From an uncultured Paracoccaceae bacterium (GTDB lineage: Bacteria; Pseudomonadota; Alphaproteobacteria; Rhodobacterales; Rhodobacteraceae): a DNA stretch of 64,000 nucleotides. How positions within the stretch are numbered: the stretch's first letter is position 1; each line of letters starts with the position of its first letter. The stretch is taken from the NCBI GenBank assembly GCA_947498645.1, contig CANMKS010000001.1:186001-250000 (forward strand), given 5' to 3'. The notes under the pieces were generated by a model. That model was not told the DNA's origin and did no database searches. It saw nothing but the letters and a program-made list of their open reading frames with translations. Both the position numbers and the translations under genes were made by a program. This document shows positions 26,742 through 36,232 of this stretch, piece by piece.

Positions 26742-28252
26742 CAGCCCTGCCCGTCCAAAATCTCGCGCACCTTCGCCACCATCTGATCGCGCGGCACGGC
26801 GTATTGGCTGGGCCGGTCTTTCCACTCTTCAAGCGTTGCGTTTTTGGCAATCTCGGCCCCAAGGATCAAGTCCTTGATCTGCACGATGCCTTGGTCAAAC
26901 TCATCCGCACCGGCGATGATCGCGACGGGCGACGCGCGCTTGTCTGCGTATTTCAACTGATTGCCAAAGTTCTTGGGATTGCCCAGATACACCTCGGCCC
27001 GGATACCCGCGTTGCGCAGGTCCGCGACCATGGATTGATAATCGGCCATACAGTCGCGATCCATGACGGTCACAACAACCGGGCCATCTGCCAGGTTGTT
27101 GATGCGGCCCTTGGCCCGTAAAGCGGCCAGCAAACGGTCAACCCCAATCGAGACACCCGTGGCAGGCACTTCCTGCCCGGTAAAGCGCTTGACCAGATCG
27201 TCATAACGACCCCCGCCAGCGACCGAGCCAAAGTTGCGCGGACGCCCCTTTTCGTCTTTCACCTCAAAGGTGAGTTCAGCCTCATAGACAGGGCCTGTGT
27301 AGTAACCGAGACCACGGACGACGGATGGGTCGATGATGATACGGTCAGGGCCGTAGCCTTGGGCTTCAAGAAGATAGACGATGTCGCGGAGCTCCTTAAC
27401 ACCGACTCCGCCAACTTCAGAACTTCCAACAGCGCGTTCCAAGTTTGCCAAGGTTGCGACAGTATCTTTGCCCTTGGACGTCAAGAAAGCGACGACCGGC
27501 TCGATTTGCGCGTCCGCAAGCTCCAATCCGTCAATATAGGCACCTGATGCATCTAGGCGTCCCTTCCCCAACAGCTCTCGCACACCGGTTTCGCCCACTT
27601 TATCAAATTTGTCGATCGTGCGCAGGATGCCCGCTTGCCACTCGCCAAAGTCCTCATAGTAGTCTGGCGGTCCGTCAGAGTCCGCAACGTGAGCGGCATC
27701 AACCGCCTCAAGTACGCCTTCCAAAACCTTGCGGTTATTCACCCGGATCACATAGTCGCCGCGCGGAATGCCGACCTCTTCCAGTGTATCGGAAAGCATC
27801 GCGCAAATCTCGGCATCGGCAGCCACGGACCCCGATCCAACGGTATCCGCATCACACTGGTAAAACTGGCGAAACCGGCCCGGTCCAGGCTTTTCATTCC
27901 GCCACACCGGCCCCATCGCATAGCGGCGATAGGGGCTGGGCAGATCATTACGGTACTGCGCGGCGACGCGCGCCAACGGGGCCGTCAGATCATACCGCAG
28001 GGCGAGCCAGTCCTTGTCCTCTTCCCACGCAAATACACCTTCATTCGGGCGATCCACGTCGGGCAGAAACTTGCCTAGCGCCTCAACCGTTTCAACGGCA
28101 GAGGTTTCCAGCGCATCAAACCCATAGCGATGATAAACAGCCGCAATCTTGGCCAGCATTTGCGTGCGCTGCGTCACCTCTGCGCCGAAATAATCGGGAA
28201 AGCCCTTGGGCGCTTGCGCCTTGGGGCGGGGCTGTTTCTTTTGCTTGGCCAT
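26741..28252 (-). CDS. hisS: Histidyl-tRNA synthetase
   Basis: A 503-residue class II synthetase charging tRNA-His. It shows [10 protein letters not shown], motif 2 ([27 protein letters not shown]), the histidine-specific [13 protein letters not shown], and an anticodon-binding C-terminal domain (VVVTVMDRD...[18 protein letters not shown]). The ATG at 28252 has AGGA 8 nt before it; the earlier start in the track is a GTG. It leads a hisS-hisZ-hisG operon. Confidence 0.97.
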   Translation of the reverse strand: MAKQKKQPRPKAQAPKGFPDYFGAEVTQRTQMLAKIAAVYHRYGFDALETSAVETVEALGKFLPDVDRPNEGVFAWEEDKDWLALRYDLTAPLARVAAQYRNDLPSPYRRYAMGPVWRNEKPGPGRFRQFYQCDADTVGSGSVAADAEICAMLSDTLEEVGIPRGDYVIRVNNRKVLEGVLEAVDAAHVADSDGPPDYYEDFGEWQAGILRTIDKFDKVGETGVRELLGKGRLDASGAYIDGLELADAQIEPVVAFLTSKGKDTVATLANLERAVGSSEVGGVGVKELRDIVYLLEAQGYGPDRIIIDPSVVRGLGYYTGPVYEAELTFEVKDEKGRPRNFGSVAGGGRYDDLVKRFTGQEVPATGVSIGVDRLLAALRAKGRINNLADGPVVVTVMDRDCMADYQSMVADLRNAGIRAEVYLGNPKNFGNQLKYADKRASPVAIIAGADEFDQGIVQIKDLILGAEIAKNATLEEWKDRPSQYAVPRDQMVAKVREILDGQG

Positions 28253-28304
28253 ATGTTGTGGTCCTGCGGTCACTTGCGTTCCTGCGCCATGTAACCCGGC
28301 AATG

Positions 28305-28763
28305 TCACAGGGGCAATGCAGTCGTATATTTCAGCTCTTTGAGCGAGAATGATGACACCACTGATTTCACGTATCGTGAACGTAGCAAATGGTGGGTCAT
28401 GAACGTCTCATACCCCTCTACATCGCGGCAACGGATTTTCAGCATATAATCTGCCGTGCCTGATATTGCATGTGCCTCCATGATCTGGGGATGACTGCGA
28501 ATGACCGTGGCAAAACCGGCGATCGCCTCCTCTGAGTGATCGCCCAACCGGACAGTCGCAAAGACGCACAACCGGGCATCGGCCAGCGCAGGGTCCAGCA
28601 AGGCAACCCGCCCCTTGATCAACCCCAGCTTTTCAAACTCTTGCACCTTGCGCCACGCGGTCGAGGTGGCAATCCCGGCCGCTGCTGCAAGGTTAGCCAA
28701 TGACGCCGCCGCATCTGCCTGCACTGCCTGCAACAATCGCCGCTCCTGATCAGATAATTTCAT
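28305..28763 (-). CDS. Lrp/AsnC family regulator next to phhA
   Basis: A 152-residue Lrp-type regulator with an N-terminal helix-turn-helix ([29 protein letters not shown]...[15 protein letters not shown]) and a RAM effector domain. It is transcribed divergently from phenylalanine hydroxylase across about 108 nt, so it probably regulates phhA in response to an aromatic amino acid; this is inferred from position. The ATG at 28763 fits family length; the ribosome site is weak (GGAG 11 nt upstream). Confidence 0.85.
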   Translation of the reverse strand: MKLSDQERRLLQAVQADAAASLANLAAAAGIATSTAWRKVQEFEKLGLIKGRVALLDPALADARLCVFATVRLGDHSEEAIAGFATVIRSHPQIMEAHAISGTADYMLKIRCRDVEGYETFMTHHLLRSRYVKSVVSSFSLKELKYTTALPL

Positions 28764-28871
28764 GAAATACCAAACTCCGCTCACCAATTTGCCACGAAAC
28801 CTCAAAACCGACCCATATGAAAACAGAATTTCGGCCATTTTGACAGAAAATAAGTATCAAAGGAGTCTGCC

Positions 28872-29660
28872 ATGCCCCAAACAACTTACACATCACTCAT
28901 GCCCGATGCCGCAGGCCGCTACCCCTACACGGCCGAGGATGATGCTGTTTGGGGCGAGCTCTACACCCGGCAGATGGATTTCCTGCCCGGCAAGGTGGCA
29001 CCCGAATACCTCTCGGGCGTGGCCCAACTGGGCCTGACCGCCCATAAGACGCCACAGGTCGCCGACATCGACGCCAGACTGCACGCACTCACCGGTGCAG
29101 GTGCCCACGGCGTCGCTGCCATCATCCCACCGTCGCAGTTCTACGACCTGCTCAGCCAGCGCAAATTCCCCGTTGCCACCTTCCTGCGGCGGCGCGAGCA
29201 TATGGACTACATCGAAGAACCCGATCTGTTTCACGAGGTTTTTGGACACTGTCCGATGCTGACCAATCACGCCTATGCCGATTTTATCGAAGGGTTCGGG
29301 AAAGCAGCCAAGTGCTTGGGCAAAGGCTATAGCTGGCATATGTTCCGGCTGTTCTGGTTCACGGTGGAATTCGGCATGATCCGCACGCCCGACGGCCTGC
29401 GCGCCTACGGGGCCGGCATCGTGTCATCCCCGGCCGAGGCCGCCCATGCCACCAGCGGCAACGCGTTGATGCAGGATTTCGATCTGCCCACGATCTTTCG
29501 CACGCCCTACCGGATCGACATCGTGCAGCCGACCTACTTTGTGATCGACAGCTTTGAACAACTGGCAAGCACCTTAACCGCCGACTTCAAGACGCTGATT
29601 GACGATGCCAAGGCAAAAGGCGACCTGCCTGCCCTTTTCGAAGCGAAGGAAGCCAGCTAA
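28872..29660 (+). CDS. phhA: Phenylalanine 4-monooxygenase PhhA
   Basis: A 262-residue pterin- and iron-dependent enzyme that hydroxylates phenylalanine to tyrosine in the cytosol. The iron site is complete: PDLFHEVFGHCPML gives the two His ligands, and WFTVEFGMI gives the Glu. AYGAGIVSSPAEA is the conserved segment after it. It is the compact bacterial form without a regulatory domain. AAAGGAG lies 9 nt before the ATG. slyX follows after 8 nt. Confidence 0.95.
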   Translation: MPQTTYTSLMPDAAGRYPYTAEDDAVWGELYTRQMDFLPGKVAPEYLSGVAQLGLTAHKTPQVADIDARLHALTGAGAHGVAAIIPPSQFYDLLSQRKFPVATFLRRREHMDYIEEPDLFHEVFGHCPMLTNHAYADFIEGFGKAAKCLGKGYSWHMFRLFWFTVEFGMIRTPDGLRAYGAGIVSSPAEAAHATSGNALMQDFDLPTIFRTPYRIDIVQPTYFVIDSFEQLASTLTADFKTLIDDAKAKGDLPALFEAKEAS

Positions 29661-29668
29661 GAAGCGGC

Positions 29669-29872
29669 ATGGCAAATACCACGCACCTCGAAGAACAACT
29701 CGCCTACCTCATCCGCACGGTTGAGGAGTTGTCAGATATCGTCGCCCGTCAGGAAACGGAGCTGGCCGTGGCGCAACGCCGGCTGGCCATGCTGATGGAA
29801 CGCGAGGCAGGGCGGGAACTGGACGCGGGCGGGACAGTGCCGCTGGCCGACCAAAAACCACCGCACTGGTAG
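29669..29872 (+). CDS. slyX: SlyX family protein
   Basis: A 67-residue coiled-coil protein of the SlyX family, function unknown. The helix HLEEQLAYLIRTVEELSDIVARQETELAVAQRRLAMLMERE carries the heptad pattern, and the C-terminal LADQKPPHW is the family's PPHY/W tail. It is close behind phhA and likely co-transcribed. Confidence 0.88.
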   Translation: MANTTHLEEQLAYLIRTVEELSDIVARQETELAVAQRRLAMLMEREAGRELDAGGTVPLADQKPPHW

Positions 29873-29946
29873 ATCGTCAGGCCGCGCGGCATAGCTGACA
29901 GGCGCGGGATTTTTCCGTGCGTCTATGCAGAACTTCCAAAACCCCG

Positions 29947-30711
29947 CTAAGCACCGCTTTCAACAAAGCCTTTCGGCGCTTCATCACTTACCAACCGCAT
30001 ACCCAGATGCGCTGGCGGCGTCCCAACAGCGCATCCCCCACGGGCCGGGTCGCGGACAAGAAATGACATCGCTGCCACATGTTCACCGCCCACAAAGAAT
30101 GCAGGGCAGCGGTCCGGTGTGATTTGCCCTTCGGCCGCCCCTGCATAGCAGTCCATAGTCCATTCCCAGACGCTGCCATTGAGATCGACGACACCCTGAG
30201 ACGTGGTATCGAACGATCCGCGCGGGCGCAGGGTACGTTTGGTCTGCGGGTCCATCAGGTAGGCCGAAGCCCAGGTCAATTCAGGGTCGGTAAAGATCGG
30301 ATCAGGGGTTTCTGGCATCACCTCGGCGGCCATATATTCCCACTCCGGCAAGGTCGGCAGACGAAAATTGCCGCCGGTAACGTCATTCACCCATCGCAGG
30401 TATTCTGACACATCGACAAAGGACAGACCTGTCGCGGGCATGTCCTGTCCGGCGTGATTGCCCGTGGCCCGCAAGCGAAGGGTACAGGCGCCCGCATCGT
30501 TGCAGGCGTTCCATTCGGCGATGCTAACTTCGTATTTCTGGACATATAGCGGTGTGCCGTCAGGCATCAGAACGGCGTGTTCCGCCATTTCGGGCTGATA
30601 AGCAAGATCGGGGCCGCCGGTAAGAACGGCAGCCCCGATCAAAACAGCCGCCGCCAACACAGCACATCCCGTCAGGAGGCTTTTGGTGTGGTTGGCGATG
30701 GCAGTTTTCAT
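29947..30711 (-). CDS. nirV: NirV: formylglycine-generating-enzyme-like (SUMF1) protein
   Basis: A 254-residue exported or membrane-anchored protein with one N-terminal hydrophobic segment (LLTGCAVLAAAVLIGAAVL) and a SUMF1/FGE-like domain. The latter shows YEVSIAEWNACNDAGAC, DVSEYLRWVNDVTGGNFRLPTLPEWEYMAA and DLNGSVWEWT. It lies 15 nt after nirK on the same strand, the classic nirK-nirV arrangement. NirV's role in nitrite reduction is not established. The Cys pair of true FGE enzymes is not evident. Confidence 0.85.
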   Translation of the reverse strand: MKTAIANHTKSLLTGCAVLAAAVLIGAAVLTGGPDLAYQPEMAEHAVLMPDGTPLYVQKYEVSIAEWNACNDAGACTLRLRATGNHAGQDMPATGLSFVDVSEYLRWVNDVTGGNFRLPTLPEWEYMAAEVMPETPDPIFTDPELTWASAYLMDPQTKRTLRPRGSFDTTSQGVVDLNGSVWEWTMDCYAGAAEGQITPDRCPAFFVGGEHVAAMSFLVRDPARGGCAVGTPPAHLGMRLVSDEAPKGFVESGA

Positions 30712-30726
30712 CTGTGCGATCTCCGA

Positions 30727-31938
30727 TCAGGTTTCAAAGGTCCGTGGTGCGACAACCTGTTCCATCAGGGCATTGTTCCATTCCCCTTCGACAACAAAGT
30801 GGGCAGCGGCCCCCAGCAATGTGGCCTCGATCAGGTTGTGGTTCACATAGGCGTAGACGCCCGGTTGTTCGAATGTGTACATCGCGGCCATCGCGGTGCC
30901 ACCGCGGACGAACCAGGTCTCAAGCCCGGTCAGCGGCGGATCGCTAAAGGATGTTTCCCAGACATAGTTACCGTGCCCGCCGATCAGGTGCGGACGGCTG
31001 TCGCGATTGGCCTGATTGTGGATCATCAGCACGGTTTCACCCACCTTGGCTTTCAGGGCGTTTTCCCCGGTCAGCGCACCAACGGCACCGTTAAAGACGC
31101 AGTGTGTCGGGATCAGTGTGCGCATCGCTTCAATGCTGTCGGCATAGTCATCGCCCGCGGCTTCGTATTGCCGGAAATCACCAAATTCATCCTTGGGCAG
31201 GTAGTAATCCTGCTCGCCGATATACGCGATACTGTCGTAACGCAGCGGGTTGCCTTCGGCGTCTTTCAGACCATCGCGCGGCAGAACCATCACTGCACCA
31301 TTCATGCCATGCGTGACGTGATAGGGGATCATCGCGCCACCCGGCGCGCAGTGATAAGTAAAGCAGCCAGGTTTGGTCGCTTTCCAACGCAACACGGTTT
31401 CTTCACCAGGGAAAACATGGGTCAGACCACCGCCACCCAACGCCCCGGTTGAGGCGTGAAAGTCGATGTTGTGTTCCATCATGCTGTCGACGGGGTTGCG
31501 CAGAGTCAGTTCGACCATATCGCCTTCGTGACAGATGATCAGGGGTCCAGGGACGGACCCGTTATAGGTCAGCGCCCAGACGCTTGCACCGGTGTCTTCG
31601 TCGACGACCATCAGACGCTCTGTTGTTTCCATGAAGATCTCGATGATCTTGGGGCCGCCTGTGGCCACTTGCTCGTGCGCAGGGGCAAAAGGCGGCGCCA
31701 CGAGTTCCTGCTTGACGCGGGTATAGCCGGACAAGTCAGCTGGTTCTGCTGCGACCTGTGCCTGGGCCTCTGCCTCGATAAAGCGGGCTGCCGGGGGTTG
31801 CATGCGCGGCATCGGGCCACGACGCTGGTTTGCAAGTGCGCCAGCCCCTGTCATCGCGGCAGCGCCAGCCAGAACAGAGCCGCGCAGAACATTGCGGCGC
31901 GTGGTTGGGGTCAGTCCGGGGTTGATAAATTTGGTCAT
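30727..31938 (-). CDS. nirK: Copper-containing nitrite reductase NirK
   Basis: A 403-residue periplasmic enzyme reducing nitrite to nitric oxide. A twin-arginine-like signal ([16 protein letters not shown]) starts the protein. Two cupredoxin domains follow. EHNIDFHAS supplies the type 1 and type 2 His and the catalytic Asp, and [22 protein letters not shown] complete the type 1 site. [12 protein letters not shown] has the catalytic His, and NHNLIEA the remaining type 2 His. The ATG at 31938 follows GGAGGA; in-frame ATGs upstream overlap that site. It lies 58 nt after the pseudoazurin gene. Confidence 0.97.
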   Translation of the reverse strand: MTKFINPGLTPTTRRNVLRGSVLAGAAAMTGAGALANQRRGPMPRMQPPAARFIEAEAQAQVAAEPADLSGYTRVKQELVAPPFAPAHEQVATGGPKIIEIFMETTERLMVVDEDTGASVWALTYNGSVPGPLIICHEGDMVELTLRNPVDSMMEHNIDFHASTGALGGGGLTHVFPGEETVLRWKATKPGCFTYHCAPGGAMIPYHVTHGMNGAVMVLPRDGLKDAEGNPLRYDSIAYIGEQDYYLPKDEFGDFRQYEAAGDDYADSIEAMRTLIPTHCVFNGAVGALTGENALKAKVGETVLMIHNQANRDSRPHLIGGHGNYVWETSFSDPPLTGLETWFVRGGTAMAAMYTFEQPGVYAYVNHNLIEATLLGAAAHFVVEGEWNNALMEQVVAPRTFET

Positions 31939-31996
31939 CATTTCCTCCATGTGATTGGGGTGGCGCAAAGCATCACCGCTTTGCACCAAATTGATT

Positions 31997-32428
31997 TCAG
32001 AAGTTGGCAAGCTGGGCTTCAAAGCGCTCTTTGGCTTTGCGTGGAATGCGCCCCTCGAGATAACCTTCGGGGATCTCCACATCGCCCACCGCTATTGTCA
32101 TCACCATGCCCATGGCAAAGTGCGGTTTGCAGATCACGCCATAAACACCTTCGACGTCCAGGGTGACTTCGATCTCTTCGTTGATACCGCCTTTGAAGGC
32201 CTCTGCCCCTTCGGGCAGCATACCGTCGTTGATCTCGGCATTGTGGCCGCGATCGGTGGCAACAAAACGGATCGTGTCGCCGGCCGCCGCCTGCACAAAC
32301 GCTGGTTCAAAGACCATACGTTCGCCATCAGAGCCTTGGTTCAGCATCTGCACTTCGAATGTTTCGGCAAAGGCCGCGCTGCCCATCAGGGCAGCAAGTG
32401 CGATCCCAGTTGCGATTTTGTGGAACAT
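31997..32428 (-). CDS. Pseudoazurin (type 1 copper electron carrier)
   Basis: A 143-residue periplasmic cupredoxin with signal peptide [21 protein letters not shown]. Copper ligands are the His of RGHNAE, then Cys, His and Met of [11 protein letters not shown]. Pseudoazurins pass electrons to copper nitrite reductase, and nirK follows on the same strand. The ATG at 32428 has AAAGGA about 6 nt upstream; the track's first Met is a TTG. A TTGCG-type palindrome lies 64 nt upstream, shared with the divergent regulator. Confidence 0.92.
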   Translation of the reverse strand: MFHKIATGIALAALMGSAAFAETFEVQMLNQGSDGERMVFEPAFVQAAAGDTIRFVATDRGHNAEINDGMLPEGAEAFKGGINEEIEVTLDVEGVYGVICKPHFAMGMVMTIAVGDVEIPEGYLEGRIPRKAKERFEAQLANF

Positions 32429-32492
32429 CAGTTTTCCTTTCAAATGTCTTCACGTCTTGTGTTCCATCTTAAGCAAGGCAGCGTTTCAAACG

Positions 32493-32506
32493 TTGCGCTG
32501 CCGCAA
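32493..32506. promoter_or_regulatory. NnrR/DNR-type binding site between pseudoazurin-nirK and nnrR
   Basis: TTGCGCTGCCGCAA is a perfect-arm palindrome (TTGCG-N4-CGCAA). On the pseudoazurin side a TAAGAT box falls where a -10 should be if the site is centred at -41.5. It lies almost equally far from both divergent starts. Confidence 0.75.
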
Positions 32507-32571
32507 ACAACTGAACGAAAGGCGGCATTCATCTTTTGCACGGCACCGCAATCTGTGGCACCAATTCGGAC

Positions 32572-33288
32572 ATGGACGTCGCACCCACCCGCCCTGTTTT
32601 TCCACGACTTGACGAAAGCCTGCTTTCGCACCTGCCGCCGTTTTCCAAACTGGACAAACGGCAGATCCGCGCAATTCTCGATCAGGCCGTTTCGCGGCGA
32701 TATGAAACCGGCGTTTCGCTTTTTGATGAGGGTGCGCCGGCAGAACGGTTTTACATGCTGCTGGATGGATATGTGCGTGTTGTGCGCATCACGCCAACCG
32801 GTGAACAGGTCACGGCGCTCCACATCCCTGCGGGGCAACTGCTTGGCATCGCCAAGGCCATTGGAAAAGAGGCTTACCCCGCTACGGCGATCGCTGCGGC
32901 TGAATCTATCGTGCTGAGCTGGCCAATGGGGCTTTGGGATCAATTTGTGGCGGACTATGACGGGTTTGCTACAGAAACGTATAAGACAATTGGTAATCGT
33001 CTGGGTGAGATGAACACCCGCATCGTCGAGATGGCCACCCAGCAAGTTGAACAACGCGTGGCAAATGCGCTGCTGCGGCTGATCAATCAAACCGGGCGCA
33101 AAGTATCAAACGGGATCGAGATCGACTTTCCGATCACCCGTCAGGATTTGTCGGAACTGACAGCAACCACATTGCACACCGTCAGCCGCCTGCTGAGCGC
33201 ATGGGAAAAGCAGGGGCTTGTGCAAAGCAAACGCAAGCGGATCACGGTCTGCGATCCACATGCCTTGGTGGTGCTTAGCCAAGTCTAG
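32572..33288 (+). CDS. nnrR: Crp/Fnr family regulator, NnrR/DNR type
   Basis: A 238-residue regulator with an N-terminal cyclic-nucleotide-like sensor domain (LFDEGAPAERFYMLLDGYVRVVR) and a C-terminal helix-turn-helix (ITRQDLSELTATTLHTVSRLLSAWEKQGLV). It lacks the N-terminal Cys cluster of FNR, so it is probably not an oxygen-sensing Fe-S protein. Recognition helix THTVSR-like residues differ from FNR's ETISR and suit TTGCG half-sites. Position between nir and nor genes points to NO-responsive control. The ATG at 32572 gives the usual length. Its 3' end overlaps the DUF1858 gene by 4 nt. Confidence 0.85.
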   Translation: MDVAPTRPVFPRLDESLLSHLPPFSKLDKRQIRAILDQAVSRRYETGVSLFDEGAPAERFYMLLDGYVRVVRITPTGEQVTALHIPAGQLLGIAKAIGKEAYPATAIAAAESIVLSWPMGLWDQFVADYDGFATETYKTIGNRLGEMNTRIVEMATQQVEQRVANALLRLINQTGRKVSNGIEIDFPITRQDLSELTATTLHTVSRLLSAWEKQGLVQSKRKRITVCDPHALVVLSQV

Positions 33289-33494
33289 ACCGTGACGGAT
33301 GCGATCAGCTCTGCCATGAATGCATCATAGTCCAGATGATATTCCGCGCATGCGTCGATAAGCGTATGAAACGGGCCGATCAGACATCCAACACACAGCA
33401 TATTGTGCCGCACAAAGACCGGAATGGTCTGCGGCCAATGCGTCATCAACTCTGACAGCGGTAAATCCGGATCATCAAGTTGCGGGACACGCAT
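33285..33494 (-). CDS. DUF1858 domain protein
   Basis: A 69-residue protein of the DUF1858 family (also named hybrid-cluster-protein-associated disulfide domain). PLSELMTHWPQTIPVFVRHNMLCVGCLIG contains the conserved CxGC-type cysteine pair. Family members occur with nitrosative-stress and denitrification genes; the role is unknown. A good ribosome site (AAGGAGG) precedes the ATG, and a TTGCG palindrome 49 nt upstream is shared with norC, so it is probably in the same regulon. Confidence 0.85.
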   Translation of the reverse strand: MRVPQLDDPDLPLSELMTHWPQTIPVFVRHNMLCVGCLIGPFHTLIDACAEYHLDYDAFMAELIASVTV

Positions 33495-33542
33495 ATGAGC
33501 CTCCTTTCGGGGATCATCCTATACGTGCAAATCCGCAGAACT

Positions 33543-33556
33543 TTGCGCTAGCACAA
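33543..33556. promoter_or_regulatory. NnrR/DNR-type binding site upstream of norC
   Basis: TTGCGCTAGCACAA fits TTG-N8-CAA and shares its first seven bases with the site upstream of pseudoazurin-nirK. For norC, a site centred at -41.5 puts the -10 on TAAAAA (33579-33584). For the divergent DUF1858 gene, TATAGG falls close to the matching place. Confidence 0.75.
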
Positions 33557-33614
33557 ATTCCACCCCCCTCGCCCGCGCTAAAAACGGTCATCCCGCATAT
33601 CAGGAGGCCGCAAC

Positions 33615-34067
33615 ATGGCTGAATTTCTTACCAAATCACGGGCGCGGAACATCTTCTACGGGGGCTCGATCTTCTTTGTCGTGATCTTCGTGGGGATGAC
33701 CGTCCATTCACATAAATACGTGGTCAATACTTCGACCGCGGGCATGCCGCTGAGCGAAGAGGTCGTGCGTGGCAAACATGTCTGGGAACGGAACTCGTGC
33801 ATCAATTGTCACACGCTGCACGGCGAAGGCGCGTATTTCGCGCCAGAGGTCGGCAATGTCATGACCCGCTGGGGCGTACAAGACAGCCCTGAGGACGCCT
33901 TTGAAACGCTGAAAGGTTGGATCGAAGCACAACCCAGCGGCATCGAAGGCCGCCGCCAGATGCCCGGCTATGACCTGAGCGACGAAGACATTCGCGGCCT
34001 CGCAGAATTCCTGCGGTGGGCGGATCAAACCGACACACAGGGCTGGCCGCCCAATGATGCGGGATAA
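33615..34067 (+). CDS. norC: Nitric oxide reductase subunit C (cytochrome c)
   Basis: A 150-residue membrane-anchored cytochrome c that feeds electrons to NorB. An N-terminal transmembrane helix (IFYGGSIFFVVIFVGMTV) is followed by the heme c motif CINCH and an axial Met in RRQMPGYDLS. AGGAGG lies just before the ATG. norB follows after 12 nt. An NnrR-type box lies 58 nt upstream. Confidence 0.97.
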   Translation: MAEFLTKSRARNIFYGGSIFFVVIFVGMTVHSHKYVVNTSTAGMPLSEEVVRGKHVWERNSCINCHTLHGEGAYFAPEVGNVMTRWGVQDSPEDAFETLKGWIEAQPSGIEGRRQMPGYDLSDEDIRGLAEFLRWADQTDTQGWPPNDAG

Positions 34068-34079
34068 GGAGTGGAACCA

Positions 34080-35429
34080 ATGAAATATCAATCTCAAAGA
34101 GTGGCTTACTGGTACTTCCTTGCGGCGATGGCGCTGTTTGGTGTTCAGGTGCTGGGCGGGCTTCTCGCTGGGTGGATTTACGTCTCGCCCAATTTTCTGT
34201 CGGAAATTCTGCCATTCAACGTCATTCGGATGATTCACACCAACGCGCTGATTGTTTGGCTGCTTCTGGGGTTTTTCGGTGCCGCCTATTTTCTGATCCC
34301 AGAGGAATCGGAACGCGAAATCTGGTCCCCGAAATTGGCCTACGTCCAGTTGATCATCCTGCTGGTGGGCACCTTGGGTGCTGTGGGGTCATACCTTGTC
34401 GGGATTCACGGCGGGCGCGAGTTTCTGGAACAACCGCTCTGGGTGAAGTTCGGTATCCTCGTGGCAGCACTGATTTTCTTGCTCAACGTCTCGATGACGG
34501 TGCTTGCAGGCAAAAAGACGGCGATCACCAATGTGCTGTTGATGGGACTTTGGCTGTTATCGCTGCTGTGGATATTTGCCTTTATCAACCCCGATAACCT
34601 TTCGCTGGACAAGATGTACTGGTGGTTCGTTGTTCACCTGTGGGTGGAGGCCACGTGGGAACTGGTGATGGCGGCAATTCTTGCCTTTTTGCTGCTCAAG
34701 CTGACAGGCGTCGACCGCGAGGTCGTTGAAAAATGGCTTTACATCATCGTGGCCACCGCGCTGTTCAGCGGCATTCTTGGCACCGGGCACCACTTTTACT
34801 GGATCGGTCTGCCGGGCTATTGGCAGTGGATCGGGTCGATCTTCTCGACTTTCGAAGTGATCCCGTTCTTTTTGATGATGTCCTTTGCCTTTGTCATGGT
34901 CTGGAAAGGGCGCAAGAACCACCCCAACAAGGCCGCACTGCTCTGGTCGCTGGGGTCCAGCACGGTGGCTTTCTTTGGCGCTGGCGTCTGGGGGTTTCTG
35001 CACACGTTGCACGGGGTGAATTTCTACAGCCACGGCACCCAGATCACAGCAGCCCACGGGCACCTTGCGTTCTACGGAGCTTATGTAGCGTTGAACCTGG
35101 CAATCTTTACCTACGCCATGCCGATGCTACGGGAACGCGCGCCGTACAATCAGGTGCTGAACATGGCTTCGTTCTGGCTGATGACAGGTGGCATGGCGTT
35201 CATGACCTTCGTGCTGACCTTTGCGGGTACAATCCAGACCCACATGCAGCGTGTGCTGGGTGACTACTACATGACGGTCCAGGACGATCTTGCGATCTTT
35301 TATCTGATGCGCTTTGGCGCTGGGGCCTGTGTGGTGCTTGGTGCGCTATTGTTCATCTACTCGATACTGGTGGTGCGCAGGGACGAAATCATCGCCCCCG
35401 GCCCAACCGTGCAGACACCGGGAGAATAG
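34080..35429 (+). CDS. norB: Nitric oxide reductase subunit B
   Basis: A 449-residue, 12-helix catalytic subunit of cytochrome c-dependent NO reductase, which converts two NO to N2O in the inner membrane. It carries the conserved heme and FeB ligands of the heme-copper family: MIHTNALIVW, WVEATWELVM, GTGHHFYWIG and AAHGHLAFYGAY. The ATG at 34080 has AAGGAG 8 nt upstream; the start at 34071 in the track is a GTG inside that site. Confidence 0.98.
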   Translation: MKYQSQRVAYWYFLAAMALFGVQVLGGLLAGWIYVSPNFLSEILPFNVIRMIHTNALIVWLLLGFFGAAYFLIPEESEREIWSPKLAYVQLIILLVGTLGAVGSYLVGIHGGREFLEQPLWVKFGILVAALIFLLNVSMTVLAGKKTAITNVLLMGLWLLSLLWIFAFINPDNLSLDKMYWWFVVHLWVEATWELVMAAILAFLLLKLTGVDREVVEKWLYIIVATALFSGILGTGHHFYWIGLPGYWQWIGSIFSTFEVIPFFLMMSFAFVMVWKGRKNHPNKAALLWSLGSSTVAFFGAGVWGFLHTLHGVNFYSHGTQITAAHGHLAFYGAYVALNLAIFTYAMPMLRERAPYNQVLNMASFWLMTGGMAFMTFVLTFAGTIQTHMQRVLGDYYMTVQDDLAIFYLMRFGAGACVVLGALLFIYSILVVRRDEIIAPGPTVQTPGE

Positions 35430-35432
35430 GCC

Positions 35433-36227
35433 ATGAACATCGCAACCCATCCCACCTTGCCGTTCTATCAGGTAACAGGCCGCGAATGTGATCTGTTCGA
35501 GACAGCCTACGCGAATGGTTTGCCCCTTCTTTTGAAGGGGCCGACCGGCTGCGGCAAAACCCGCTTTGTTGAGCATATGGCCGCCAAACTGGGCAAACCG
35601 CTGTATACAGTGGCCTGCCACGATGACTTGTCTGCCGCAGACCTGATCGGGCGCTACCTTCTAAAGGGTGGAGAAACCATTTGGGTTGATGGTCCATTAA
35701 CCCGTGCGGTGCGCGAGGGCGGGATCTGCTATCTGGATGAAGTGGTCGAGGCGCGGAAAGACGTAACAGTTGTTCTGCATCCGCTGACCGACACCCGGCG
35801 CACGTTGATGATTGACCGGACAGGCGAAGAATTGACTGCGCCAAAGGACTTCATGTTGGTGGCCAGCTACAACCCCGGCTATCAAAATGTGCTGAAACGG
35901 CTGAAACCCTCGACGCGACAGCGGTTCTTGTCGATCTCATTCGATTTCCCCACGCCCGATGTTGAAATCACAGTGGTGAGCCGCGAAAGCGGGCTTGACG
36001 CGGGCCGCGTGGCCCCTTTGGTGCGGCTTGCCGGGCATATCCGCAACCTGTCGGGCATGGACCTCGAAGAAGGCGTCTCGACCCGGCTGTTGATCTATGC
36101 CGCCACTTTGATGGCAGGGGGCATGGGCGTGGATGCGGCGCTTGAGGCGGCGGTGATAGAACCCCTCAGCGATGAACCCGACGTACAGCAATCGCTGCGC
36201 GATCTGGTCAGCACGATCTACGGGTAA
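35433..36227 (+). CDS. norQ: NorQ, MoxR-type AAA+ ATPase for NO reductase maturation
   Basis: A 264-residue AAA+ protein needed with NorD to activate NO reductase. Walker A is GPTGCGKTRF, Walker B is GICYLDEVVEA, and sensor region FMLVASYNPGYQ follows. It starts 3 nt after norB and ends 5 nt before norD. Confidence 0.95.
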   Translation: MNIATHPTLPFYQVTGRECDLFETAYANGLPLLLKGPTGCGKTRFVEHMAAKLGKPLYTVACHDDLSAADLIGRYLLKGGETIWVDGPLTRAVREGGICYLDEVVEARKDVTVVLHPLTDTRRTLMIDRTGEELTAPKDFMLVASYNPGYQNVLKRLKPSTRQRFLSISFDFPTPDVEITVVSRESGLDAGRVAPLVRLAGHIRNLSGMDLEEGVSTRLLIYAATLMAGGMGVDAALEAAVIEPLSDEPDVQQSLRDLVSTIYG

Positions 36228-36232
36228 ATATC

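Noticed and set aside
31955-31968. TTG-N8-CAA match between pseudoazurin and nirK
   Set aside because: It lies only 17-30 nt before the nirK start, has no matching arms beyond TTG/CAA, and nirK is probably read from the pseudoazurin promoter.
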